22,014 nucleotides of DNA, from contig URSE01000010.1 of assembly GCA_900550455.1 (NCBI GenBank), forward strand, positions 1-22,014, given 5' to 3'. The notes under the pieces were generated by a model that saw only the letters and a list, made by a program, of their open reading frames with translations, was not told the DNA's origin and did no database searches. A program made the position numbers and the translations under genes. Below, one piece after another: positions 1 through 6,362 of this stretch; positions within the stretch are counted from its first letter, which is position 1, and each line of letters begins with the position of its first letter. Origin of the DNA: an uncultured Veillonella sp. (GTDB lineage Bacteria; Bacillota; Negativicutes; Veillonellales; Veillonellaceae).

Positions 1-418
1 CCTTCTGGTTTACGGCGTTTATCTTTTCGTCTATCAGCCCGACTGTACCTTCATCGCCCGTGATGGCACCAATCTGATTTTTCAGAGCCTCATATTTCTC
101 TTGCAGGTCACCTTGAAGTTCACCGATTTTGGTATCCAGTTCGCCCGTAGCTGTTGTCAATTCGCTACGTAGTTCACTACCCAACGTGCTGACAGCTTCG
201 TCCAGCTTATTACTCATCCGGTTCTCCAGGTTCACCAATGCTTCGTTGTTCGCTGACACATAGCTGTTGAAGTCCGAAGTCAACTGGACAATCTGGCTCT
301 TGGCTTCATCAGCCGTAACTTTCACGGCATCCAAATCCGTTCTCAACCCTGCAGCAGTCTGCCTCAGCGTTTCGATGTCGAGATTCTGTTGCGCTACCGT
401 ACCTTCCAAAGTTTCAAG
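1..418 (-). CDS. Partial coiled-coil protein, open at both ends (Bacteroidales/phage-like)
   Basis: One minus-strand frame stays open from about 418 to the window edge (about 138 residues), with no start codon and no stop. The translation is rich in Glu, Leu, Gln, Asp and Ala with heptad-like spacing (for example ETLEGTVAQQNLDIETLRQT and KLDEAVSTLGSELRSEL), which indicates a long alpha-helical coiled coil. Such segments occur in tail-fibre or tape-like proteins of Bacteroidales phages and in N-terminal coiled coils of Bacteroidetes surface proteins, but I do not recognise this one. Upstream the frame runs into the 3' end of trpG and meets a stop at about 428-430, so the true 5' part is missing. 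Base composition and codon use differ from the neighbouring trpG. I infer a fragment of an unrelated genome joined here by assembly. Confidence 0.6.
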
Positions 419-430
419 CCTTTGGGACTA
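405..430. other. Probable artificial join: coiled-coil fragment to trpG
   Basis: The trpG stop codon (414-416) and the broken 5' end of the coiled-coil frame (about 418) meet within a few bases. No intergenic sequence, promoter, terminator or ribosome-binding site lies between them. Composition and protein flavour change abruptly. The exact breakpoint cannot be set because a short stretch around GGCTTGAAAC could belong to either side. Confidence 0.6.
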
Positions 431-995
431 AAGTAAGGAAATTTTCTAGCATTTTCAAACCGTCTGGTGTGCCAATACTTTCTGGGTGAAATTGGAAAGC
501 ACAAATTGGCAAGGTTTTATGACGAATCGCCATCACGATACCATTGTAATCGGCATTGACAATAAATTCGTCAGGCAGATTTTTACCCATTAAAGAGTGA
601 TAACGTGCCACAGGCATTGGGTTGGCAATATCTTTAAACATGGCTTGGTTATCGTGTTGAATGCGCGATACTTTACCATGTAATACTTCGCCTGCATGTA
701 CAACCTCTCCACCAAAGGCTTGAATAAGCGCTTGATGGCCTAAGCAAATACCTATAATGGGCACATCATTTTTTAAACGTTCAATGAGCGGGAGTAAGAT
801 GCCCGCTTCTGCCGGAGTACCAGGCCCTGGTGAGAGCGCAAGAATCGTATCGGGTGTATTTAATGCTTCTTGTACCACTTGTTCTAAATTGGTGTCATTA
901 CGATAAATTTTTACGTTATGCCCAAGCACACGGAATTGATCCACTAAGTTATAAGTGAATGAATCAAAATTATCTAAAAAGAGAATATTAGCCAT
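414..995 (-). CDS. trpG: Anthranilate synthase component II (glutamine amidotransferase), Pasteurellaceae-like
   Basis: This is the amidotransferase subunit of anthranilate synthase. It releases ammonia from glutamine for TrpE, which makes anthranilate from chorismate in the first committed step of tryptophan synthesis. The 193-residue protein is a complete class-I glutamine amidotransferase: N-terminal LDNFDSFTYN, oxyanion loop SPGPGTP (about 55-61), nucleophile Cys84 in GICLGHQ, and His170/Glu172 in FQFHPES. It is not fused to a TrpD domain, unlike the E. coli protein. A ribosome-binding site AAGGAC precedes the ATG, and trpE ends 12 bases upstream, so the two are co-transcribed. The closest style I recognise is Haemophilus/Aggregatibacter, which does not fit the Negativicutes genes further right. 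The stop codon lies at a suspected join, so the last few residues could be altered. Confidence 0.93.
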   Translation of the reverse strand: MANILFLDNFDSFTYNLVDQFRVLGHNVKIYRNDTNLEQVVQEALNTPDTILALSPGPGTPAEAGILLPLIERLKNDVPIIGICLGHQALIQAFGGEVVHAGEVLHGKVSRIQHDNQAMFKDIANPMPVARYHSLMGKNLPDEFIVNADYNGIVMAIRHKTLPICAFQFHPESIGTPDGLKMLENFLTLVPKA

Positions 996-1007
996 AATTT
1001 ATCGTCC

Positions 1008-2330
1008 TTATTTTGCTTGGGTATTGATTTGTTTGATTGCTTTAAGCACCGCAGCCGCTTTATGGCGAGTTTCATCTGCTTCCATTTGAGGATCTGAATC
1101 TAATACTTCACCACAACCTGCTTGAATATGCGCAATGCCATTTTGTACAAAGGCAGAACGAATCACGATACAGGTATCAAAACGGCCGTCAGATGTAAGA
1201 TAACCGACTGCACCACCGTAGCTGTGGCGTTTTTGCTGTTCAAATTGATAAATTAACTGCATCGCTTTAATTTTAGGCGCACCAGTTAACGTCCCCATAT
1301 TCATACAAGCTTGATAAGCGTGTAAGGCATCAAGTTCAGGACGAAGTTTACCCACCACGCGAGAAACCAAATGCATGATGTGCGAATAGCGATCCACTTG
1401 CATTAATTCGGCGACTTTACGTGTACCGCTTTGGCAAACACGAGCAATATCATTACGGGCTAAATCCACCAACATTAAATGTTCAGCTTGTTCTTTATGA
1501 TCAAGACGTAGTTCTAATTCCAAGCGTGCATCTAATTCAGGGTCAATATTACCATGTGCATCAAAACCACGCGGGCGAGAACCTGCAATTGGATAAATTT
1601 CTAATTGACGATTATCCGGCGCATATTTCAACGCACTTTCAGGTGAGGCGCCAAATAAAATGAACTCCTCATCGTTCATGTAGAACATATAAGGGCTTGG
1701 ATTGTTAAGTTTTAATTGTGCGTAGCTCGCAAGGGTATTCGGGCAAGCTAATGAAAAACGGCGGGATGGCACGATTTGGAACACATCACCAATATTAATA
1801 TGATGTTTTAACGCTTTAACGATACCTGTAAATTCAGGATCTTCAAAATTGGTGCTAACCTCATCACTTGCCGCTTTAATGGAAAGTACGCCATCAATAT
1901 TTTTTAATTTTTGAGAAATAGAAAGTGCCGTTTTCGCGACTTCCACTTGTTCTTCTTGACTAAAACAGAAGCTTTTTAAGGTAGCTTGTTGGCTTTGGTG
2001 ATCAATGGTAATTAAGTTTTCTGCCAGATAGAAACTGTAATCAGGGCAGTTAATGCCATCATCTTTTAATGCAACACCTTGCATTGGAATAAAATTTGCC
2101 ACCAAATCATAAGCAAATAAACCACCTAAAAAGACTGGCGTACTGCTATGTTGATAATGGTTAGAAATTACACGAAGACCATCAAAGATTGTTGCAGCTT
2201 GTAATTTATCAGAAGGAATTATCACGTATCCCCAACGTGATATGAATATTCTTTTTCCTTCTTTTGTTCTGCACTTTACGATATGATCATGTGCCTTACA
2301 CACGTTTCTGTATCTATCATTCATGCTCAT
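1008..2330 (-). CDS. trpE: N-terminally truncated anthranilate synthase component I, fused in frame to a phage-protein start
   Basis: Residues from about 38 to 440 are the chorismate-binding body of TrpE. Visible blocks include GGLFAYDLVANF (about 69-80), QIVPSRRFSL (185-194), FGASPES (226-232), EIYPIAGSRPRG (244-255), LMLVDLARNDIARVC (285-299) and MGTLTGAPKIKAMQL (345-359). Compared with E. coli TrpE, roughly the first 114 residues are gone, including the region of the LLES tryptophan feedback site. The first about 36 residues (MSMNDRYRNVCKAHDHIVKC onward) are lysine-, arginine- and cysteine-rich, do not resemble TrpE, and continue the small overlapping genes of the AT-rich element to the right. 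The reading frame therefore crosses a join at about 2222. I treat the fusion as an assembly chimera, not as a working enzyme. Confidence 0.85.
   Translation of the reverse strand: MSMNDRYRNVCKAHDHIVKCRTKEGKRIFISRWGYVIIPSDKLQAATIFDGLRVISNHYQHSSTPVFLGGLFAYDLVANFIPMQGVALKDDGINCPDYSFYLAENLITIDHQSQQATLKSFCFSQEEQVEVAKTALSISQKLKNIDGVLSIKAASDEVSTNFEDPEFTGIVKALKHHINIGDVFQIVPSRRFSLACPNTLASYAQLKLNNPSPYMFYMNDEEFILFGASPESALKYAPDNRQLEIYPIAGSRPRGFDAHGNIDPELDARLELELRLDHKEQAEHLMLVDLARNDIARVCQSGTRKVAELMQVDRYSHIMHLVSRVVGKLRPELDALHAYQACMNMGTLTGAPKIKAMQLIYQFEQQKRHSYGGAVGYLTSDGRFDTCIVIRSAFVQNGIAHIQAGCGEVLDSDPQMEADETRHKAAAVLKAIKQINTQAK
2210..2232. other. Probable artificial join: trpE body to AT-rich mobile element
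   Basis: TrpE homology stops within a few codons of position 2222, in mid-gene and in frame. Everything to the right is AT-rich element DNA. Nothing at the join looks like an attachment site, inverted repeat or target duplication. With the other suspected join near 416, the stretch 416-2222 behaves like an inserted piece from a different genome. Confidence 0.7.
2222..2330 (-). CDS. 5' fragment of a small basic phage/element protein
   Basis: About 36 codons of an unrecognised, basic, Cys-containing protein form the start of the trpE-fused frame. Translation could start at 2330 (ATGAGC) or at 2324 (ATGAATGA). Both overlap the last codons of the YopX gene, and coupled starts of this kind are the rule in this element. 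The rest of the gene was lost at the join with Haemophilus-like DNA. The visible part shows no known domain. Confidence 0.5.
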
Positions 2331-2727
2331 ACCCCTCTAATTTATTCCCTATTACTTTTGCATTTCCGTTATTCATAACAAATGCTAAATCAAAATCTAG
2401 TACCGCATCAGATTGTTGATGATTAATTGCTTTACATCGCCATTGAAATTTATCTGTACTGTAATATACTTCCGCTACCAATGGAGTAGCTTGTACTGAT
2501 TTACAATCAAACTCTATATGGTCCTTTTCGTATATCCTCTTCCCTGTGATGTCTTTAGCTTCACTTCCTCTACATAGTGTTCCATCTGCAATTGGTATCC
2601 ATGCATAGTTATCATTTTGTATTGCCAACAATCTAATTTGTGAGTAGCTTTGCTTTATTTCATCGCTACTCACCCATTCTGTTTTATTTGTTCCTAATCT
2701 AAGGCCTTTATATATGAGTGGTTTCAT
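2317..2727 (-). CDS. YopX-domain phage protein
   Basis: This 136-residue protein matches the YopX family by its core motif: a polar stretch followed by AKDITGKRIYEKDHIEFD (about residues 57-74), the family's usual 'TG..D.NGK.IYEGDIV' type block, with aromatic-rich beta segments on both sides. YopX proteins are common in prophages and mobile islands of Firmicutes and Bacteroidetes, and their biochemical role is unknown. The start codon sits in an ATGA overlap with the stop of the upstream antirepressor gene and follows GAGGAGG, so the genes are translationally coupled. The C-terminus overlaps the start of the next, truncated gene. The family call is by motif recognition only. Confidence 0.7.
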   Translation of the reverse strand: MKPLIYKGLRLGTNKTEWVSSDEIKQSYSQIRLLAIQNDNYAWIPIADGTLCRGSEAKDITGKRIYEKDHIEFDCKSVQATPLVAEVYYSTDKFQWRCKAINHQQSDAVLDFDLAFVMNNGNAKVIGNKLEGYEHE

Positions 2728-3497
2728 GCTACCTCCTCACATATGGCTTTAATACCACGTTTTTTTAATAACTCATGTATCATCAATCTGCCTTTTTGTG
2801 TCCATCGTGTTGATACTTTACTTTCTAATCTTCCATCTGAAGTTACATATGTATGTGTTTTTGTTTTTGTGTATCCGTTGTGCATTAGATCACTATACAA
2901 AATCCATTGCCCATTTACATTACGTTGAATATGGTCATCATGTAGTATCTTATTTAACGCTATGGCACTTAATCCATAATCTGCAGCAATCTGTGTTACA
3001 GTCATTGCATTTTGTGAACTTAGAATTTTATCAACATAATCTATCTTTGGTTCATATTCTGCAAGCTGTTGTTTCTGTTGCTCTATGATTGCCTTTGATT
3101 GATTATGGGCCTCTACTTCATCAGCATATAACCTCAATGCTTCTGGTAATGTCTTTGGAATGTTTAATTCATAACTACCAGTCTTTCTAATTTGTGGTAA
3201 TACTTCACTAGTTACCCACCTTTTAAATTTCTTCGCACTTGGCATCTTTGATTTTAGTATTAGCGAATATAATCCAGATTCATTGATAAGATATGTCTCT
3301 CTGTTTTGACCTGTATCGGCAATTTGCCAACGCAGCTTATCTTCTTCATCAATGTGTTTTCTGATTGCATCTGCAGTATCTTTATATCCCAATGCATTTG
3401 CTACACTCTTGGCCACAAAGTACACTTCATTTTCAATAGTAATGGTCCTTAGTTCCCCAAACTCATTACTACTAAAAAGTGTTGTTACTTGATTCAT
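2724..3497 (-). CDS. Phage antirepressor with BRO-N and KilA-C domains
   Basis: The 257-residue protein has a BRO-N domain at about residues 5-110, with typical blocks YFVAKSVANALGYKD, YLINESGLYSLILKS, and AKKFKRWVTSEVLPQIRKTG at its end. A linker predicted helical (about 115-150) follows, then a KilA-C (antirepressor, ANT) domain with MTVTQIAADYGLSAIALNKIL (about 163-183) and TQKGRLMIHELLKKRG near the C-terminus. In tailed temperate phages such proteins relieve repression or act as DNA-binding regulators. A ribosome-binding site (AGGGGGCG) precedes the ATG. Finding it beside a rolling-circle rep and an SSB suggests the element controls its own lysis/lysogeny-type or copy-number switch, which is an inference. 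The domain calls are confident; the target is unknown. Confidence 0.88.
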   Translation of the reverse strand: MNQVTTLFSSNEFGELRTITIENEVYFVAKSVANALGYKDTADAIRKHIDEEDKLRWQIADTGQNRETYLINESGLYSLILKSKMPSAKKFKRWVTSEVLPQIRKTGSYELNIPKTLPEALRLYADEVEAHNQSKAIIEQQKQQLAEYEPKIDYVDKILSSQNAMTVTQIAADYGLSAIALNKILHDDHIQRNVNGQWILYSDLMHNGYTKTKTHTYVTSDGRLESKVSTRWTQKGRLMIHELLKKRGIKAICEEVA

Positions 3498-3508
3498 AAC
3501 TTCGCCCC

Positions 3509-3715
3509 CTATCGGTTTTGAACACGTACTGGATTATAAGCAGGACAATCTTTACATTCTTCCTTTTTTAGCCAATATATAGTACCTGTTGTTTTTCCCT
3601 TAAATAGCTTTATTGATGTTTTTCTTTTAGGACATGAATCTTTTACCCATAATGCTCCACTTTTAGAAGGTCCAAACGAATGACTACATACTTTCTTTGG
3701 TCTACCTCGTTTCAT
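3509..3715 (-). CDS. Small basic cysteine-containing protein of unknown function
   Basis: The 68-residue protein is strongly basic at its N-terminus (MKRGRPKK, AT-hook-like RGRPKK) and has four cysteines: C10, C28, and a C-terminal pair in EECKDCPAY. This suggests a small zinc-binding or DNA-binding protein. AGGAGA lies upstream of the ATG, and the gene sits 12 bases after ssb and 11 bases before the antirepressor, inside the same leftward operon. I do not recognise a family. The RGRPKK motif is a hint of minor-groove binding, not proof. Confidence 0.7.
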   Translation of the reverse strand: MKRGRPKKVCSHSFGPSKSGALWVKDSCPKRKTSIKLFKGKTTGTIYWLKKEECKDCPAYNPVRVQNR

Positions 3716-3727
3716 TATTGTTTTCTC

Positions 3728-4093
3728 CTAAAATGGGATTTTTTCTTCTTCATCAAAATTATTGAAATTACTTTGACTTTCATTTTGTTTAAGTCCATAT
3801 GTAAGGTTTTGTGCCACTACTTCTGTTACATATCTTTTTGCTCCTGTTTTATCTTCATATGATCTAGAACGCAACTCACCTGCTACTGCTACGAAATCAC
3901 CTTTTCTTAATCCGCTATAAACTTCCGCATCAACCCAACACACAATATTGTGATAGCTTGTGCTTTGTACTTCATTTACGTATTTATTTGTTGCCATTCT
4001 AAATGTAAGTACTGGCTTTCCTGTTTTTGTATATCGTAGTTCTGCATCGGCTACTACATTACCGCTTAAAAATACTTGATTTATATTTAGCAT
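3728..4093 (-). CDS. ssb: Single-stranded DNA-binding protein
   Basis: A canonical bacterial OB-fold SSB of 121 residues. It begins MLNINQVFLSGNVVADAELRY, continues with FRMATNKYVNE and YHNIVCWV, and has DFVAVAGELRSRSYEDKTG in the second half. A short acidic linker ends in DEEEKIPF, the tip that docks partner replication and repair proteins. The open frame could extend to a GTG at 4117. I chose the ATG at 4093 because it aligns with SSB N-termini and has GGAGAAGAG just upstream. Its place directly after rep suggests it coats the single-stranded intermediate of rolling-circle replication. Full-length SSBs with an intact tail are common on plasmids and phages. The first codons overlap the 3' end of a small membrane-protein frame. 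Confidence 0.93.
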   Translation of the reverse strand: MLNINQVFLSGNVVADAELRYTKTGKPVLTFRMATNKYVNEVQSTSYHNIVCWVDAEVYSGLRKGDFVAVAGELRSRSYEDKTGAKRYVTEVVAQNLTYGLKQNESQSNFNNFDEEEKIPF

Positions 4094-4199
4094 ATGCTTC
4101 TCTTCTCCATTTCTCACATTCTTTATTAATTATGTATAGCGATGCTATCGCCATTCCTAGTATTACCCCTAGAAATATGCCTAATCCTAGTAGCTCCAT
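4059..4199 (-). CDS. Small membrane protein nested between rep and ssb
   Basis: This 46-residue frame starts MELLGLGIFLGVILGMAIAS, a hydrophobic, glycine-rich segment (about 3-24) that would span a membrane once. A charged, basic tail (about 25-46, with Lys, Arg and Trp) follows and would face the cytoplasm under the positive-inside rule. The start has one of the strongest ribosome-binding sites of the element (GAGGAGG, 6 bases before ATG). The frame lies in a different phase from rep, overlapping the last about 74 bases of rep and the first about 35 of ssb. It is too short for most gene callers. Its size and topology resemble small coat or morphogenesis proteins of filamentous phages or a holin-like peptide, but no family can be named. 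Confidence 0.6.
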   Translation of the reverse strand: MELLGLGIFLGVILGMAIASLYIINKECEKWRREAYAKYKSSIFKR

Positions 4200-4923
4200 G
4201 TGTTACCTCCTCAATTTTTATCAATCTGTAAAATCTATATGGATATCCTTCATCAGATACTGATTCAACTATGCTATCTGTTTCTACGTAATATCCTTTA
4301 GGTGGCTGAATATAATCTCTCCATTCGCTTGGTTTTAGGATTTCTGTTTTTACTTTTGGTTTTTCTAAATTCTTGCTACTGTTCCACCTGCGCTTAAATG
4401 CATCTTCTTTATCTGAATAACATGCACTCCGTTTTTCTTTTACGAAGTAGCTTGCTAATCTTACTGCATCTTCAGCTCTGCCTTGATACAGCACCAACTT
4501 ATGCATGCCATGTGGCCAAAGTTCATTCAACTCATCTGAATATACTTCTGCATTGTTGATGATCATGTGGAAATGTATTCTTGTTTTTCCTTCTGCTATG
4601 TAAATGTATTTCAATTCTTTATCCAGTTTTTTATATCTTCGTTTTAACCTTCTTATAAAATTCTGAATATCTTTCTTTGCATCTTCCCATGTGTCTGGCT
4701 GTTCCTTATATGTGAGTGTGATATAACAATCATTTGTAGTGAAGTTATTATCAATCAACATACGCAACATTGCCTCTGCTTGCTTTTCATTCTGCTTTTT
4801 CTGTGCATCTTGGGTTACGCACTTCCTTTTGATGCGTTTGCCATTCCGTCTATATGTCCTAGAGGTATGATAATCAAGCACCTCTATCATATTTTTAGAT
4901 ATGACTTTTCTGCGTTTCCTCAT
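4126..4923 (-). CDS. rep: HUH rolling-circle replication initiator
   Basis: The 265-residue protein carries the three marks of an HUH endonuclease. Motif 1 is YITLTYKE (about 67-74). The metal-binding His-x-His motif is IHFHMIIN (His117 and His119). The single catalytic tyrosine is in ASYFVKEK (Tyr159, with Lys162), where the protein would nick one strand and stay attached to the 5' end. A very basic N-terminus (MRKRRK, KRIKRKC) suits DNA binding. No helicase domain is present, so a host helicase would be recruited. The style matches replication proteins of inoviruses, microviruses and small Gram-positive plasmids (REP_ORF2/G2P type). Upstream lies a hairpin-bearing intergenic region, the likely origin, and GAGGAT precedes the ATG. 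The C-terminal tail after about 240 overlaps another frame and may be poorly conserved. Confidence 0.85.
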   Translation of the reverse strand: MRKRRKVISKNMIEVLDYHTSRTYRRNGKRIKRKCVTQDAQKKQNEKQAEAMLRMLIDNNFTTNDCYITLTYKEQPDTWEDAKKDIQNFIRRLKRRYKKLDKELKYIYIAEGKTRIHFHMIINNAEVYSDELNELWPHGMHKLVLYQGRAEDAVRLASYFVKEKRSACYSDKEDAFKRRWNSSKNLEKPKVKTEILKPSEWRDYIQPPKGYYVETDSIVESVSDEGYPYRFYRLIKIEEVTHGATRIRHISRGNTRNGDSIAIHN

Positions 4924-4973
4924 CGTAATGTATCCTCATGGTCGATTTGTTAATATGTTATATCTAGTTAATT

Positions 4974-5002
4974 AGGAAACACCGACTTTATCGGTATTTC
5001 CT
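4974..5002. promoter_or_regulatory. Hairpin upstream of rep, candidate replication origin
   Basis: Twelve-base arms AGGAAACACCGA and TCGGTATTTCCT pair with one mismatch around a 5-base loop CTTTA. No run of T follows on either strand, so it is not a standard terminator. It lies 51 bases upstream of the rep start in the only real intergenic gap of the leftward gene run. HUH initiators commonly nick in or next to such a hairpin. The exact nick site cannot be read from sequence alone. Confidence 0.5.
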
Positions 5003-5044
5003 AGTATTAGCAAGCCATGTATGATATAATTACATTAGGTTAGT

Positions 5045-5059
5045 TACGTAATTTACGTA
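5045..5059. repeat. Perfect palindrome TACGTAA-T-TTACGTA between rep and the upstream gene
   Basis: Seven-base arms repeat exactly around a single central T. It lies 42 bases from the origin-like hairpin and just beyond the 3' end of the small cysteine-rich gene. A symmetric site of this size could bind a dimeric repressor or the initiator. The function is inferred from position only. Confidence 0.45.
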
Positions 5060-5074
5060 CATGAATTGGCTGCT

Positions 5075-5257
5075 TTAATTAGTGGCCTTTTCTTTTTGCC
5101 TTGGATACTTGCAATGCATGTCCCCTTTTTCAACTTCTAAATACTGACATGCATCGCAATGTTCCATACATATAGCCCCTTTAGCCTGTCTACAGTAAAT
5201 GTAGGCACGGCTTTTTTTATTTTCTTCATTACAGATTGCACAATATGGTTTATTCAT
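5075..5257 (-). CDS. Small cysteine-rich, probable zinc-binding protein
   Basis: The 60-residue protein has CAIC near the N-terminus (C6, C9), then single C22 and C30, followed by CDAC and a later Cys, with one His beside a Cys (EHCDAC). This arrangement could bind one or two zinc ions. No named family is recognised. The ATG overlaps the stop of the preceding gene by 8 bases, with GGAGTG upstream, so it is translated with that gene. It is the last gene before the origin-like gap. The charged C-terminus (YPRQKEKATN) is likely flexible. Confidence 0.7.
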   Translation of the reverse strand: MNKPYCAICNEENKKSRAYIYCRQAKGAICMEHCDACQYLEVEKGDMHCKYPRQKEKATN

Positions 5258-5528
5258 TTAATTCACTCCATATGTTGTACCTAACTGATTCCATTAGTGA
5301 TATATCACCTTCTCGTATAGGACCATTCCCTGTGATTCTAATATTCCAACCATCTTGTTTTTGTTTTAGAAAAATGATTCTTCCATTTCCTAGAATTGAA
5401 AAATTTAGTAGTCCGCCTTTTCTGTTATAAGTTATTGAACTAATCTTTTCTCTTAGTAGTTCTATCTCTTCCTTATTGAACTTTAGGTATCTTCCTAGCA
5501 GCGTAAGCCCTCTTTCTTTTGTATTCAT
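5250..5528 (-). CDS. Hypothetical element protein, 92 residues
   Basis: A small soluble protein with a charged helical N-terminal half (LKFNKEEIELLREKISSITY) and a beta-rich middle with conspicuous Gly/Asn turns (ILGNGRIIFLKQ, WNIRITGNGPIREGD). No signal peptide or membrane segment is seen. The start is well supported by AAAGGGGGTGATG upstream. It overlaps the 3' end of the upstream membrane-protein gene by 56 bases in another phase, and its stop overlaps the next start. I do not recognise the family. Confidence 0.7.
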   Translation of the reverse strand: MNTKERGLTLLGRYLKFNKEEIELLREKISSITYNRKGGLLNFSILGNGRIIFLKQKQDGWNIRITGNGPIREGDISLMESVRYNIWSELNE

Positions 5529-5706
5529 GTTTCATCACCCCCTTTAATGTGCTTAACAGGAATATGATTGCCCCTGTTAGTATCATCATTAAAACGTTTA
5601 ATAATATATTCCAGCCATGTAGGAACTCTATACCTCCACATAGTCCTAGAATCATTACCAATAACACCAACTGAATATTTGTGATAATGTCTAGCTTTGT
5701 TCTCAT
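5473..5706 (-). CDS. Small membrane protein with two predicted transmembrane helices
   Basis: From the ATG at 5706 the protein has 77 residues: a short N-terminus, a first hydrophobic helix (about 9-25, QLVLLVMILGLCGGIEF), a second (about 32-50, LLNVLMMILTGAIIFLLS), and a strongly basic C-terminal tail (KHEYKRKRAYAARK). The open frame extends upstream to 5751. I chose 5706 because AAAGGGGGC precedes that ATG and the upstream gene ends at 5709. Two-helix hairpins with a basic tail occur in holins and in filamentous-phage membrane proteins. Neither role can be claimed from sequence alone. Confidence 0.7.
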   Translation of the reverse strand: MRTKLDIITNIQLVLLVMILGLCGGIEFLHGWNILLNVLMMILTGAIIFLLSTLKGVMKHEYKRKRAYAARKIPKVQ

Positions 5707-5708
5707 TG

Positions 5709-5927
5709 TTATGCCCCCTTTAACCACTTCATATTCTGGCTTTTCATCCATGTTTCAAATTTATCTACATGAACCAGTGTTTGTTGTGGCCCTAGTTGCA
5801 TACATATTTCATTGAACTTTCCTTCATTGCGGATCATATCTACTCTTCTGTAGATATACATTCTGCTGCGCCCCCATATCTTAGCTAATGTACTAATAGG
5901 CACATACTTTGGTTGAACACTTTCCAT
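5709..5927 (-). CDS. Small HTH DNA-binding protein, excisionase-like
   Basis: The 72-residue protein begins with a typical excisionase/MerR-type winged-helix arrangement: YVPISTLAKIWGRSRMYIYR (about 8-27) forms the helix-turn-helix, followed by a recognition and wing region with HVDKFETWMKSQ. Proteins of this size act as excisionases or as small regulators in phages and integrative elements. AAGGAG lies 5 bases before the ATG. No integrase gene is visible nearby, so a purely regulatory role is equally possible. It precedes the two-helix membrane protein by 2 bases. Confidence 0.75.
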   Translation of the reverse strand: MESVQPKYVPISTLAKIWGRSRMYIYRRVDMIRNEGKFNEICMQLGPQQTLVHVDKFETWMKSQNMKWLKGA

Positions 5928-5940
5928 TACTTCTCCTTAC

Positions 5941-6111
5941 CTATCTTTCTTTGTCAGATAAATAAACTACATCAACTTTCATTCCTAATTCTTCTAACTC
6001 TGTAAGTGCAATCTCTAGTTGTTTTTTAGCTTTTGATGTTCTCTCATAAACTTCATAAAATGTACCTCCAAGCATTTCATTTATATTTCCTTCTATTTCA
6101 ACTGTTAGCAT
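5941..6111 (-). CDS. Small acidic helical protein (56 residues)
   Basis: A complete frame begins MLTVEIEGNINEMLGG at 6111 and ends at the TAG at 5941-5943. The centre (KAKKQLEIALTELEELG) is a predicted amphipathic helix, followed by a beta segment MKVDVVYL. AAAGGTGAT precedes the ATG, and the stop of the upstream 61-residue gene lies 6 bases away, so the gene sits naturally in the operon. It is below the length cut-off of most callers. No family is recognised. Confidence 0.6.
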   Translation of the reverse strand: MLTVEIEGNINEMLGGTFYEVYERTSKAKKQLEIALTELEELGMKVDVVYLSDKER

Positions 6112-6117
6112 TAATAA

Positions 6118-6303
6118 TCACCTTTCTATTCCCTCTTCTTTATCTAAATTGCTAATATCTACGCTTATGGCATATCCGTCTTTCTTTGCTTCTTTAACTG
6201 CAACTGCTAATGCATTTAGTTTGTTTTCCACATTCTTCATATGTCGTTGTAATGGACTACTAATCCTACACTCTAACTTTCCATTTATTTTTATTTCCTT
6301 CAT
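6118..6303 (-). CDS. First gene of the leftward element operon, unknown function
   Basis: The 61-residue protein has a beta start (MKEIKINGKLECRI), then a helical, Lys/Glu-rich middle (HMKNVENKLNALAVAVKEAKK) and a short beta segment (YAISVDISNLD). GAGGAGAT lies just before the ATG. It begins the leftward run and faces the rightward gene at 6363 across a 59-base gap, so the two share a divergent promoter region. No family is recognised. Confidence 0.65.
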   Translation of the reverse strand: MKEIKINGKLECRISSPLQRHMKNVENKLNALAVAVKEAKKDGYAISVDISNLDKEEGIER

Positions 6304-6362
6304 TTGTATCTCCTCTGTATTTCCTTTTAAGTGCTATAATCACATTGAAAGGGGGTGATTAT
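6304..6362. promoter_or_regulatory. Divergent promoter region of the mobile element
   Basis: On the plus strand TATAAT at 6335-6340 is followed by a very strong ribosome-binding site (AAAGGGGGTGAT, about 6349-6360) and the ATG at 6363, which gives a leader of only about 15 bases. No convincing -35 hexamer is visible. The leftward operon must start in the same 59 bases, but its promoter elements are weak. A regulator binding here could control both directions. Confidence 0.5.

Noticed and set aside
1421..1663. Plus-strand open frame opposite trpE
   Set aside because: It is a shadow of a conserved coding region, without a ribosome-binding site or any recognisable protein.
1922..1930. Pasteurellaceae DNA uptake sequence in trpE
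   Set aside because: AAGTGCCGT differs from the core AAGTGCGGT by one base and no exact copy is found in 416-2222, so it is not usable as evidence.
4974..5002. Reading the rep-upstream hairpin as a terminator
   Set aside because: Neither strand has a T-run after the stem.
5010..5045. Possible XerCD dif-like site near the rep origin
   Set aside because: Only a few bases around TAATTACATTA resemble a dif arm; the two-armed 28-base pattern is not present.
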